Notes under the pieces: generated by a model
The model's database searches: none
What the model was told of the DNA's origin: nothing
What the model saw: the letters and a program-made list of their open reading frames with translations, nothing else
Translations under genes and position numbers: made by a program
Shown here: piece after piece, positions 1 through 6,443 of the stretch
Layout: each line of letters opens with the position of its first letter
How positions within the stretch are numbered: the stretch's first letter is position 1
NCBI GenBank assembly: GCA_963620985.1
Contig: CAVFCI010000051.1
Span: 1-13,884, forward strand
Direction: 5' to 3'
DNA length: 13,884 bases
Source: F23-B02 sp963620985
Lineage (GTDB): Bacteria; Bacillota; Clostridia; Oscillospirales; Oscillospiraceae

Positions 1-26
1 CGAGTTGGATTATAGCCATCAAAAAC

Positions 27-47
27 GCCTGAGCTATCAGGCTTTTT
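27..47. terminator. Bidirectional intrinsic terminator
   Basis: A 6-bp stem GCCTGA / TCAGGC with a 4-nt loop is followed by five T on the plus strand (43-47). On the minus strand the same stem is followed by GTTTTT. It could end an unseen plus-strand gene left of the window and also act as the last terminator for the kdpDE-like operon, which runs toward it. No ORF is evident in 1-205. Confidence 0.7.
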
Positions 48-80
48 GACGAGCGCAGCGAGATTTTTCGTGAAGCGAAG

Positions 81-110
81 GCTTCACAAAAAATGTGGCG
101 TTTGTGAAGC
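81..110. repeat. Inverted repeat, 10-bp arms
   Basis: GCTTCACAAA (81-90) is a perfect inverted repeat of TTTGTGAAGC (101-110) around a 10-nt loop. Its left arm can alternatively pair with TGAAGC at 71-76, so two hairpins compete. It lies in the non-coding stretch downstream of the minus-strand two-component operon. Function unknown; it may be a decayed repeat element or part of a compound terminator. Confidence 0.6.
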
Positions 111-141
111 GTGCAAAAAAGTCACAGACTTTTTTGCACGC
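109..141. terminator. 15-bp perfect hairpin, terminator-like
   Basis: Arms 109-123 and 127-141 are perfect reverse complements separated by three nucleotides. Each arm carries a six-base A or T tract, so transcripts from either strand would contain a U tract in the descending arm of a very stable stem. It lies about 65 bp past the kdpE stop, suiting a 3' end or RNA-stabilising structure for the minus-strand operon. Confidence 0.6.
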
Positions 142-143
142 TG

Positions 144-173
144 AATTGCGATATAAGCTATTATATCGCAATT
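144..173. terminator. 13-bp perfect hairpin downstream of kdpE
   Basis: AATTGCGATATAA (144-156) is the exact reverse complement of 161-173 across a 4-nt loop. The plus strand continues with more T. It is the hairpin nearest the end of the minus-strand kdpE gene (stop at 206) and stands beside another perfect hairpin at 109-141. Confidence 0.55.
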
Positions 174-205
174 TTTATGCAATTTAGTAAACCTGAAGTA
201 AATAT

Positions 206-913
206 TTAATCGCCCTCGACCATTCTGTAGCCCACGCCGATCTCGGTGAAGATATACTGCGGCTCTGCGGGGCTCTTTTCTATCTTGCGGCGGATGTTTG
301 CCATATGCACGCGCAGCGACTGATTGTTGCCTCTTGTGCCGGGACCCCAGAGCTCCTTGATTATGTAGTCGTAGGTCAGCACCTTTCCGGCGCACTTGCC
401 GAGTAGCGCGACGATCTTGTACTCGTTCTGCGTGAGGCCGACGTTCTGGCCGTTTACGAGCACCTGATGCTTGTCGTAGTCTATCTCAAGCTCGCCGGCC
501 TTGAACTTGCCGGTGGTCGCGATGGTCTCGTTTGCAAGACCCGTGCGGGTGTGGCGTATGGCGGTGCGTATGCGCGCAAGAAGCTCGCCCGCGCCGAAGG
601 GCTTTGTTATATAGTCGTCCGCGCCGAGATCGAGCGCCTCGACCTTGTCGCGCTCATGCGCCCGCGCCGAAACGACGACGATGGGCAGCAGCGTCCACTC
701 GCGCACGCTCTTTATTATTTGCAGTCCGTCGATATCGGGCAGTCCGAGGTCGAGGACGATAAGGTCCGGGCAGTGCGAGGTTATCATGGAATAGGCCTCT
801 GCGCCGGAGCGGGCGACGATAACGTCGTAATCGTTCGATGTGAGTATCGTGCGCAGGAAGTTTGATATGCTGCGCTCGTCTTCAACGATGAGTATTTTGT
901 CACGGATATTCAT
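206..913 (-). CDS. kdpE: KdpE-type OmpR-family response regulator
   Basis: This 235-aa DNA-binding response regulator should be phosphorylated by the kinase encoded just upstream. The receiver domain spans about residues 6-118, with acidic pocket E11/D12, phospho-acceptor D55 in LIVLD, switch S82 and K104 in the ITKPF motif. A winged-helix output domain follows (about 135-235), ending in the usual GVGYRM. The run of residues around 83-118 is very like KdpE. The Met at 913 is chosen over in-frame upstream starts because it begins the receiver fold and overlaps the kinase stop codon as ATGA, implying translational coupling. KdpE normally activates the kdpFABC K+ pump, but no pump genes are visible, so the target may be elsewhere. 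Confidence is high for the family and moderate for a potassium role. Confidence 0.85.
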   Translation of the reverse strand: MNIRDKILIVEDERSISNFLRTILTSNDYDVIVARSGAEAYSMITSHCPDLIVLDLGLPDIDGLQIIKSVREWTLLPIVVVSARAHERDKVEALDLGADDYITKPFGAGELLARIRTAIRHTRTGLANETIATTGKFKAGELEIDYDKHQVLVNGQNVGLTQNEYKIVALLGKCAGKVLTYDYIIKELWGPGTRGNNQSLRVHMANIRRKIEKSPAEPQYIFTEIGVGYRMVEGD

Positions 914-1989
914 TCTTCGTTCTCCTCCATGGGCAATGTGAAGCTGAACACGGCACCGCCCTCGGGACGGTTGTCCGCGCTTATCGTTCCGCCGTGGGCG
1001 GTAACTATAGCATGGCATGCGGCAAGTCCTATGCCGCGAAACCTGTTGCTGTCATAGGTTTTTCCGTTTTCCGGATCTATCTGACCGCGGAAAATGACGG
1101 GTATTATCGCAGGGTCGAGCCCCTCGCCGTTATCCGAGACCGAGATGCGCGTCTCTGCGCCGTCGCGCCTGACATCGAGCCGCAGCTCCGTCATGCCCTC
1201 GGCATGCTTTGCGGCGTTGTCCAGAAGATTGGTTATGACCTGCTGGACGAGCATAGCGTCGGCGCTCACCATCAGCGGCTCGTCCGGAATGCTCACCTTG
1301 AGATTCACCTCGGGATAGCGCTTTTTGAAATTGGCTATGCACTCGCCGAGTATCTCCTCGACAAGCTCGGGGCTTTTTTCTATATTCGCCTGCTCCGTGC
1401 CGCTCATTCGCGTTATCGACAGCAGGTTCTCCACCATTCTCACGAGCCACTCCGCGTCCTGCTTTGCGTCCTCAAGAAGCTCGATGCGCTCATCGTGCGA
1501 AATGTGCTCATCCTCGTTTATGACCGTGTCGATAGAGCCGATTATGGAGGTCAGCGGGGTGCGCAGGTCATGCGATATGGCGCGCAGCAGATCGGCGCGC
1601 AGCTTCGACTGCGCCGCCTCGTGCCGCAGCTTCTCGCGCTCCCTCGAGCGCGTCGTGAGCGTCGATATGACGATCGAAACGGTGAGCATCGTCAGAAAGG
1701 TTATCGGGTAGCCGTAGATAGAGAAGTTGAGCTTCATGTACGGAAACGTAAAGGCGTAGTTAACGCCGATAACGCTCACGACCGAGGCAAGGATGCCGTA
1801 AAAATATCCGTCGGTCACGATGGACACGATAAGCACGGCGAGGATGAATATCATCGGAACAAAGGTGTCCGTCGTTCCGACGCGCCCGAGCGAGGAGCAC
1901 ACTATCCACGCCAGCGTAAACACAAGAACGAGAACGACCCAGTTCCGGACTACCCGCCAGCCGTCCGGCTGAGTATTTTGTTTTTTCAT
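910..1989 (-). CDS. kdpD: KdpD-type histidine kinase, short form without N-terminal sensor
   Basis: A membrane histidine kinase of 359 aa. Residues about 17-112 hold four hydrophobic segments resembling the KdpD transmembrane (DUF4118) region. The cytoplasmic kinase follows: H-box with phospho-acceptor H140 in AISHDLRTPLTS, N-box NLLDNAAKH (about 254-262), G1 DNGEG (286-290) and G2 RGIGLA (318-323). Full-length KdpD is about 900 aa and starts with a KdpD/USP nucleotide-binding sensor; that half is entirely absent here, as in other known short KdpD-like kinases. The ATG at 1989 is preferred because AGGTGAT lies 5 nt upstream, while the in-frame ATG at 2004 has no Shine-Dalgarno. It is first in the operon and overlaps kdpE by 4 nt. 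The stimulus is unknown; K+ or turgor sensing is inference. Confidence 0.8.
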   Translation of the reverse strand: MKKQNTQPDGWRVVRNWVVLVLVFTLAWIVCSSLGRVGTTDTFVPMIFILAVLIVSIVTDGYFYGILASVVSVIGVNYAFTFPYMKLNFSIYGYPITFLTMLTVSIVISTLTTRSREREKLRHEAAQSKLRADLLRAISHDLRTPLTSIIGSIDTVINEDEHISHDERIELLEDAKQDAEWLVRMVENLLSITRMSGTEQANIEKSPELVEEILGECIANFKKRYPEVNLKVSIPDEPLMVSADAMLVQQVITNLLDNAAKHAEGMTELRLDVRRDGAETRISVSDNGEGLDPAIIPVIFRGQIDPENGKTYDSNRFRGIGLAACHAIVTAHGGTISADNRPEGGAVFSFTLPMEENEE

Positions 1990-2010
1990 ACGATCACCTG
2001 TCATGAGTTA

Positions 2011-2043
2011 ATTATAACATAGGGCGCATTAAGACTGTGTTAA
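2011..2043 (-). promoter_or_regulatory. Promoter and likely OmpR-family operator of the kdpD-kdpE pair
   Basis: On the minus strand a perfect -10 TATAAT (2016-2011) has no good -35 at 17 nt. Instead two direct half-sites, TTAACA (2043-2038) and TTAATG (2032-2027), are spaced exactly 11 bp apart and end 10 bp before the -10. One helical-turn direct repeats overlapping the -35 are typical of OmpR/PhoB-family binding, so positive autoregulation by the KdpE-type protein is a reasonable inference. Confidence 0.5.
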
Positions 2044-2082
2044 GAAATTTATACATCCTTGACAGAATTTTTGCAAGTGCTG

Positions 2083-2111
2083 TTGACAAACGCCGCCCGA
2101 TGGCGTATTAT
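2083..2111 (+). promoter_or_regulatory. Sigma-A-type promoter of the cysteine operon
   Basis: A perfect -35 TTGACA (2083-2088) is followed by a 17-nt spacer and a -10 TATTAT (2106-2111). Transcription would start near 2118, leaving about 45 nt before the leader ORF at 2163. This puts the leader ORF and the terminator at 2273-2302 in the 5' UTR of cysK. Confidence 0.75.
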
Positions 2112-2162
2112 ACATACAGCAAAACCCCATTTGAGAAATAGGAATTGAAAGGAGCGGCGGTC

Positions 2163-2246
2163 GTGTATATTGCAAACGTAAAGTCTGTCAACTGCTGTTG
2201 TTGTGGCATCTGCGCTTGTCGATGTCAGCGTCGTCGCATGCCTTGA
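2163..2246 (+). CDS. Cys-rich leader peptide of the cysK-cysE operon
   Basis: A 27-codon ORF starting with GTG, 8 nt after a strong GAAAGGAG Shine-Dalgarno and ending in TGA. It encodes seven cysteines: four consecutive Cys at residues 11-14, then C17, C19 and C21, followed by Gln-Arg-Arg-Arg-Met-Pro. Such density in a tiny ORF between a good promoter and a terminator that precedes a cysteine synthase gene is what a ribosome-mediated attenuation leader should look like: scarce Cys-tRNA stalls the ribosome on the Cys codons. Poly-cysteine leader ORFs of this kind are known from mycobacteria; in Firmicutes cysteine genes are usually associated with CymR or Cys T-boxes. The peptide itself probably has no function beyond sensing, although metal binding cannot be excluded. 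The ORF is too short for routine gene calling and could easily be missed. Confidence 0.8.
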   Translation: MYIANVKSVNCCCCGICACRCQRRRMP

Positions 2247-2302
2247 TACGGTCTCAGAGCCATATTTGCAGCGGCGATGCTATAATGCATCGTCATTTTT
2301 TT
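2227..2302 (+). promoter_or_regulatory. Transcription attenuator: antiterminator and terminator before cysK
   Basis: Terminator form: left arm 2273-2280 pairs with right arm 2287-2294 (8 bp, one G-U) around the loop TATAAT, followed by seven T at 2296-2302. Antiterminator form: 2227-2237, covering the last leader codons including the three Arg codons, pairs with 2271-2281 in 11 contiguous base pairs (two G-U), consuming the terminator's left arm. A short upstream alternative, 2212-2216 with 2227-2231, could free the terminator. A ribosome stalled on the Cys4 run would leave 2227-2237 free and allow cysK transcription; one that reaches the stop at 2244-2246 would cover it and permit termination. 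The pairings are read directly; the mechanism is inferred. Confidence 0.75.
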
Positions 2303-2333
2303 ACGCCAAAATTTCAGATCAGAGGGAAGCAAA

Positions 2334-3271
<938 letters not shown>

Positions 3272-3272
<1 letters not shown>

Positions 3273-3913
3273 TGTTTGATGAGCTGCTTGAAACCGTAAA
3301 CGCATATCTCCAGCGCGACCCCGCGGCGAAGAACCCCGTTGAGGTGCTGCTGCTGTACCCGGGCGTGAAGGCCGTCTGCTACCACCGCCGCGCCCACTGG
3401 TGCTATGAGCACAAGCTCATGTTCCTTGCGCGCATGATATCGCAGATGAGCCGCCACCGCACCGGCATAGAGATACACCCCGGCGCAAAGATAGGCCGCC
3501 GCCTCGTCATCGACCACGGCATGGGCATCGTCATCGGCGAGACCGCCGAGATCGGCGACGACTGCCTTATCTACCACGGCGTTACCCTCGGCGGTACCGG
3601 CAAGGACAGCGGCAAGCGCCACCCGACCATCGGCAACAACGTCCTCATCGGAACGGGCGCAAAGGTGCTCGGTCCCTTCAAGGTCGGCGACAACAGCCGC
3701 ATAGCGGCAAACTCCGTCGTCCTCAGCGAGATACCGCCCGACAGCACCGCCGTCGGCATCCCCGCCCGCGTCGTAAAGCGTCAGGGCGTAAAGGTCGATT
3801 ACGCAAGCGAGGTCGATCAGGTAAGCATCTCCGACCCCGTGGCCGAGGAGCTTGCGGCGATAAGAAAGGCCCTGTGCGAAATGAACACAAGGCTTCAGAA
3901 TATGGGCAGCTGA
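3272..3913 (+). CDS. cysE: Serine O-acetyltransferase
   Basis: CysE transfers acetyl from acetyl-CoA to L-serine, giving the O-acetylserine used by CysK. At 213 aa this is the short bacterial form. An N-terminal helical region (about 1-65) precedes a left-handed beta-helix of hexapeptide repeats (about 66-170). Conserved features are GIEIHPGAKIG, the catalytic-site HGMGIVIGETAEIGDD and the YHGVTLGGTG stretch. The C-terminal tail is somewhat acidic and does not end in the Ile that inserts into CysK in enteric CysE, so complex formation is uncertain. The ATG at 3272 shares its A with the cysK TGA (TGATG), giving translational coupling; an AAGGAG lies 11 nt upstream. GTG at 3269 is an alternative start adding one residue and is better spaced from that site. 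Confidence 0.95.
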
Positions 3914-3930
3914 TAAGCTTCGGCAGCACT

Positions 3931-3964
3931 AAAAACTCCCACCGCAGCAGCGGTGGGAGTTTTT
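3931..3964 (+). terminator. Intrinsic terminator of cysK-cysE
   Basis: An 11-bp perfect GC-rich stem (ACTCCCACCGC, 3935-3945, with 3950-3960) has the 4-nt loop AGCA, a run of five T to 3964 and a symmetric A run upstream. It lies 17 nt after the cysE stop, is strong on the plus strand and plausibly bidirectional. Confidence 0.9.
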
Positions 3965-4027
3965 GCAGTTTGTTTCTCTGAAACCCTGTTCTTTTCGGAG
4001 TATAAACCGTATTTTGTGGATACATTA

Positions 4028-4080
4028 AGTATGATACTGCAATTTGCGGTAAATGTCAATACAACAAAACGCGGTATAAT
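4028..4080 (+). promoter_or_regulatory. Promoter and possible operator of the small XRE regulator
   Basis: A perfect -10 TATAAT at 4075-4080 has no clear -35. A perfect 11-bp palindrome AGTATGATACT lies at 4028-4038, and GCGGTA occurs twice as a direct repeat (4046-4051 and 4071-4076), the second copy overlapping the -10. These could be autoregulatory sites of the XRE protein encoded at 4107; that link is inference. Confidence 0.45.
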
Positions 4081-4106
4081 ATGCTTATCCCGACGGAGGT
4101 GGTATC

Positions 4107-4316
4107 ATGTACCCTCGAATTCGGGATCTGCGGGAGGATCGGGACTTGAAGCAGCGCGAGCTTGCCGAATATCTCAACTGCTCGCAGCAGGTGTACAGCA
4201 ATTATGAGCTCGGGCAGCGTGATATACCGAGCGAGACGCTTATACGCCTGTCGCGCTTTTACAGGGTCTCGGTCGATTACATTCTGGGACTTACCGACGA
4301 CCCAAGGCCGAAATAA
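4107..4316 (+). CDS. Small XRE-family (Cro/C1-type) transcriptional regulator
   Basis: A 69-aa protein consisting almost only of a helix-turn-helix XRE domain (about residues 5-62): LREDRDLKQRELAEYL, a recognition helix region SQQVYSNYELGQR, then SETLIRLSRFYRVSVDYILG. There is no ligand-binding or peptidase tail. The start is set by GGAGGTGG ending about 5 nt before the ATG, with a TATAAT box about 27 nt upstream. It is monocistronic, after the cys terminator and before a non-coding stretch of some 325 nt. Small orphan XRE proteins of this type are common in Clostridia and often of unknown target. It is not next to a recognisable toxin or phage gene, so neither an antitoxin nor a prophage role is supported. 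Confidence 0.85.
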   Translation: MYPRIRDLREDRDLKQRELAEYLNCSQQVYSNYELGQRDIPSETLIRLSRFYRVSVDYILGLTDDPRPK

Positions 4317-4387
4317 AGCAAGGCGGCATCCGATCATATGCTCGCGTTCGTTGTTGTTTGCTGCATTTTTCGGAAAGCGTTATCAAT

Positions 4388-4426
4388 GGGGTTTTTGGCG
4401 CTCGTTTTGCCGAAGCCCCGTTTTTT
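4388..4426 (+). terminator. Possible terminator after the XRE gene
   Basis: GGGG (4388-4391) and CCCC (4416-4419) can close a stem with an inner GGC/GCC pairing and bulges, followed by GTTTTTT (4420-4426). The stem is imperfect, so the call rests mainly on the position and the T-run about 70 nt past the XRE stop. Confidence 0.4.
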
Positions 4427-4470
4427 GCGACTTGCTTTTAAAATAAGTTTAAACATTTTTGCAAAAAGTG

Positions 4471-4499
4471 TTGCAATGCATAAAGTGATGTGATATATT
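4471..4499 (+). promoter_or_regulatory. Promoter upstream of the candidate small RNA
   Basis: TTGCAA (4471-4476), an exact 17-nt spacer and TATATT (4494-4499) form a credible sigma-A promoter. The predicted start near 4506 falls directly before two consecutive hairpins and far (about 137 nt) from the next start codon. Confidence 0.55.
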
Positions 4500-4506
4500 A
4501 TTAACG

Positions 4507-4573
4507 ATATCGAGGATCGCGTCCCCCCGTGATCCGGCTCCCGTGGTCATCGTGCTTCGGGAGCTTTCTTTTT
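4507..4573 (+). ncRNA. Candidate ~65-nt small RNA or attenuated leader
   Basis: Directly after the promoter at 4471-4499 there are two hairpins. The first pairs GGATCGC (4514-4520) with GTGATCC (4529-4535, one G-U), presenting a loop with six C. The second pairs GCTCCCG (4537-4543) with CGGGAGC (4558-4564) and is followed by TTTCTTTTT, an intrinsic terminator. A second promoter (4578-4606) follows before the next gene, so this may be a free-standing small RNA. Alternatively it is a riboswitch-like leader that attenuates transcription into the FlK-like gene. I could not match it to a known riboswitch consensus. Structure is seen; function is unknown. Confidence 0.45.
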
Positions 4574-4577
4574 GGGC

Positions 4578-4606
4578 TTGAAAACGCAATTTTTATGTGA
4601 TAAATT
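4578..4606 (+). promoter_or_regulatory. Second promoter, proximal to the FlK-like gene
   Basis: TTGAAA (4578-4583), a 17-nt spacer and TAAATT (4601-4606) lie about 36 nt before the ATG at 4643. If real, the thioesterase-ATPase pair can be expressed independently of the terminator at 4537-4573. Confidence 0.45.
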
Positions 4607-4642
4607 ATCAGCATCGAAAACTTTTTTAAGGAGAAAATTTTT

Positions 4643-5029
4643 ATGGAAATCGGAATAAAAGGCAAGGTCGAAACAGTTGTTGACGGCAGCAACACCGCAA
4701 AGTTCGTAGGCAGCGGCTCGCTTGACGTTTTCGCAACTCCCTGCATGGTCGGCCTCATGGAGCAGGCCGCGCAGATGTCCGTCGCGCCGTATCTCGGCGA
4801 GGGCGAGGGCACGGTCGGCACGAAGCTTGAAATAAGCCACGACGCGGCAACGCCTCTGGGCATGAAGGTCTGGGCTGAGAGCGAGCTTATAGAGATCGAC
4901 CGCCGCCGCCTCGTTTTCGAGGTCAGAGCCTTTGACGAATGCGGTCAGATCGGCGCAGGCCGCCACGAGCGCTTTATCATCAACAACGAAAAGTTCATCG
5001 CCAAGGCAAACGCCAAGGGAGCAAAGTGA
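4643..5029 (+). CDS. FlK-like hotdog-fold acyl-CoA thioesterase
   Basis: A 128-aa single-domain hotdog protein of the fluoroacetyl-CoA thioesterase (FlK)-like family, expected to hydrolyse an acyl-CoA thioester in the cytoplasm. Motifs include VFATPCMVGLMEQAA (29-43) and VGTKLEISHDAATPLG (58-73). The FlK triad Thr42-Glu50-His76 appears to map to T32-E40-H66 with identical spacing (+8, +26). The Phe36 gate that gives FlK its fluoroacetyl selectivity would align with a serine, so fluoroacetate detoxification is not supported; the substrate is unknown. The start follows AAGGAG by 8 nt. The stop overlaps the next ATG (TGATG), which couples it to a P-loop ATPase. Confidence 0.8.
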   Translation: MEIGIKGKVETVVDGSNTAKFVGSGSLDVFATPCMVGLMEQAAQMSVAPYLGEGEGTVGTKLEISHDAATPLGMKVWAESELIEIDRRRLVFEVRAFDECGQIGAGRHERFIINNEKFIAKANAKGAK

Positions 5030-5736
5030 TGAAGCACTTCATCGTGCTCATCGGAAACTACGGCTCGGGCAAGACGGAGATAGCGATAAACCTTGCGGTC
5101 AATTCCGCGGCCAAGGGTCTGAATACGCTGGTCGTTGACCTCGACAAGGTAAACGACTATTTCCGTATGAGCGACCGTGTCGAGCTGCTGAAGGAGAACA
5201 ACATAAACCTCGTCTCCCCCACCTTCGCCGGTCAGGGCGTAACGCCGAGCAACATGTCCGCCGCCGTGGCCTCGGCCTTCGCAGGCGACTGGGATCTGTG
5301 CATTTTCGATGTCGGCGGCGACGCGGCGGGCGCAATGTCGCTCGGCAGGTATCACACCGACTTTGCCGCCCTCGAGGAGGGGCAGCTTGAGGTCTACGAT
5401 ATCGTCAACGTCTTCCGCCCCATGTCCGAGAGCCCAGAGAAGATCATAAGGCTCAAGGAGGAGATGGAGGGCTTTGCGCGGCTCGAGGTCACGGGCTTTG
5501 TGAACAACTCAAACCTGCTCAACTTCGCAAGCGCCGACGATATCCGTCAGGGCTACGAGGTGCTGCGCGAGACGAGCAATATGACTGGCATCCCCGTTGC
5601 CCACACGACGGGCCGCAAGTGCTTTATCGAGGAGTTCCTGCGCGACGGGCGCGACCCGAAGTATATAGGTGAGCCGATCGGACTTGAGACCTATATGCAC
5701 CGCTCGTGGGAAGCCTTCACCAATCTGGGACTGTAA
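5029..5736 (+). CDS. P-loop ATPase of ParA/MinD-like (SIMIBI) type, function unknown
   Basis: A 235-aa soluble ATPase. Walker A is GNYGSGKT (9-16), with nucleotide-binding K15; the ParA signature lysine near the start of the P-loop is absent. A switch-like VVDLDKVN (35-42) resembles the A' motif of MinD/ParA/CobQ-type proteins, and Walker B is LCIFDVGGD (90-98). The C-terminal half (about 120-235) carries no motif I recognise. It is not an obvious plasmid partition or septum protein: there is no ParB or MinC/E neighbour. The ATG at 5029 overlaps the FlK-like stop by one base, with an AGGGAG site 6-8 nt upstream, so the two products are probably made together. A strong terminator follows within 10 nt. 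The specific role is unknown. Confidence 0.75.
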   Translation: MKHFIVLIGNYGSGKTEIAINLAVNSAAKGLNTLVVDLDKVNDYFRMSDRVELLKENNINLVSPTFAGQGVTPSNMSAAVASAFAGDWDLCIFDVGGDAAGAMSLGRYHTDFAALEEGQLEVYDIVNVFRPMSESPEKIIRLKEEMEGFARLEVTGFVNNSNLLNFASADDIRQGYEVLRETSNMTGIPVAHTTGRKCFIEEFLRDGRDPKYIGEPIGLETYMHRSWEAFTNLGL

Positions 5737-5742
5737 AATGCC

Positions 5743-5775
5743 AAAGCTCGGGAGCGTTATACCCCCGAGCTTTTT
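5743..5775 (+). terminator. Intrinsic terminator after the ATPase gene
   Basis: AAAGCTCGGG (5743-5752) pairs perfectly with CCCGAGCTTT (5764-5773) across an 11-nt loop, with the T-run reaching 5775. It lies between the ATPase stop (5736) and the YhhN start (5790), leaving no room for a promoter between terminator and YhhN gene. Confidence 0.85.
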
Positions 5776-5789
5776 CTTATACGGATGCC

Positions 5790-6443
5790 ATGAAAACACG
5801 AATGATAAAAATTTTCATATGCCTCGAAGCGGCGCTGTACCTCGCCTTTACCGCGATGGACATTTTCGCATCGGGCGGCAGTGCGCCCCTGAAGTTTGCC
5901 GGTATCGCGCTGTGCTTTGCCTTCTCGCTGTTTTTGAGCGCAGACGGCGGCGAACGGCTCGTCACGGCGGCGGTCGGGCTCGCAATGACGGCGGATATAT
6001 TCCTGCTCCTGCTCGACGCTCACTACGCCGTCGGCATGGGTCTGTTTTTCGCCGTGCAGATACTGTACTTTGTGCGCATCTACCGCGCAAACGGGCGCAA
6101 AGGCGCGTGGCCGGCGCGTGTTTACCTGTTCATGGGCTGCTTTGCGCTGTTTATGTACATCGGCGGGGACCGTGTGCCGCTTGCGCTGCCGGCAGCGGCG
6201 TATTTTGCCTTTTTCCTGTGCAACGTCATGCAGGCCTCCGGCAGCGAAAACAGGCTGTTTTTTGCCGGACTGTGCGTATTTTTGTGCTGCGATATCTGCG
6301 TGGGGCTGCACAATATACCGGATCGGATCCCCGATTGGCTGCACCGCGCCGCCGATATCGGGATGTGGACGTTTTACCTGCCCTCGCAGGTAATGCTGGT
6401 TTTATCGGGAAGGGAGCGTGACGTGTATGAGAGGACGGAGTAA
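5790..6443 (+). CDS. YhhN/TMEM86-family membrane protein
   Basis: A 217-aa very hydrophobic protein with about seven to eight predicted membrane segments (for example 8-26, 34-50, 57-76, 82-98, 110-125, 130-147, 156-175, 188-206). The family pattern is visible in TADIFLLLLDAHYAVGMGLFF (split at 67-76 and 77-87) and in FLCCDICVGLHN (164-175), where conserved Asp residues lie inside the membrane. Eukaryotic TMEM86 relatives are lysoplasmalogenases that cleave vinyl-ether lysophospholipids. Many Clostridia make plasmalogens, so such a role is plausible but not shown. The ATG at 5790 has only a weak ribosome binding site and begins 14 nt after a terminator, so expression may rely on read-through. 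Its last 17 nt overlap the next gene. Confidence 0.7.
   Translation: MKTRMIKIFICLEAALYLAFTAMDIFASGGSAPLKFAGIALCFAFSLFLSADGGERLVTAAVGLAMTADIFLLLLDAHYAVGMGLFFAVQILYFVRIYRANGRKGAWPARVYLFMGCFALFMYIGGDRVPLALPAAAYFAFFLCNVMQASGSENRLFFAGLCVFLCCDICVGLHNIPDRIPDWLHRAADIGMWTFYLPSQVMLVLSGRERDVYERTE

Noticed and set aside
1987..2004. Kinase start at the upstream ATG (2004)
   Set aside because: It has no Shine-Dalgarno, whereas the ATG at 1989 follows AGGTGAT at proper spacing.
2118..2333. Cys T-box or SAM riboswitch in the cysK leader
   Set aside because: There is no T-box motif such as the conserved TGGNACC sequence and no S-box core; the Cys-codon leader explains the terminator better.
4107..4316. Antitoxin of a toxin-antitoxin pair or phage repressor
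   Set aside because: No adjacent small toxin-like ORF or phage gene; the neighbours are a terminator and a non-coding stretch.
4507..4573. Fluoride riboswitch controlling the FlK-like gene
   Set aside because: The gene name made this attractive, but the crcB-motif consensus is not present in the two hairpins and the thioesterase appears to lack the fluoroacetyl-selective Phe.
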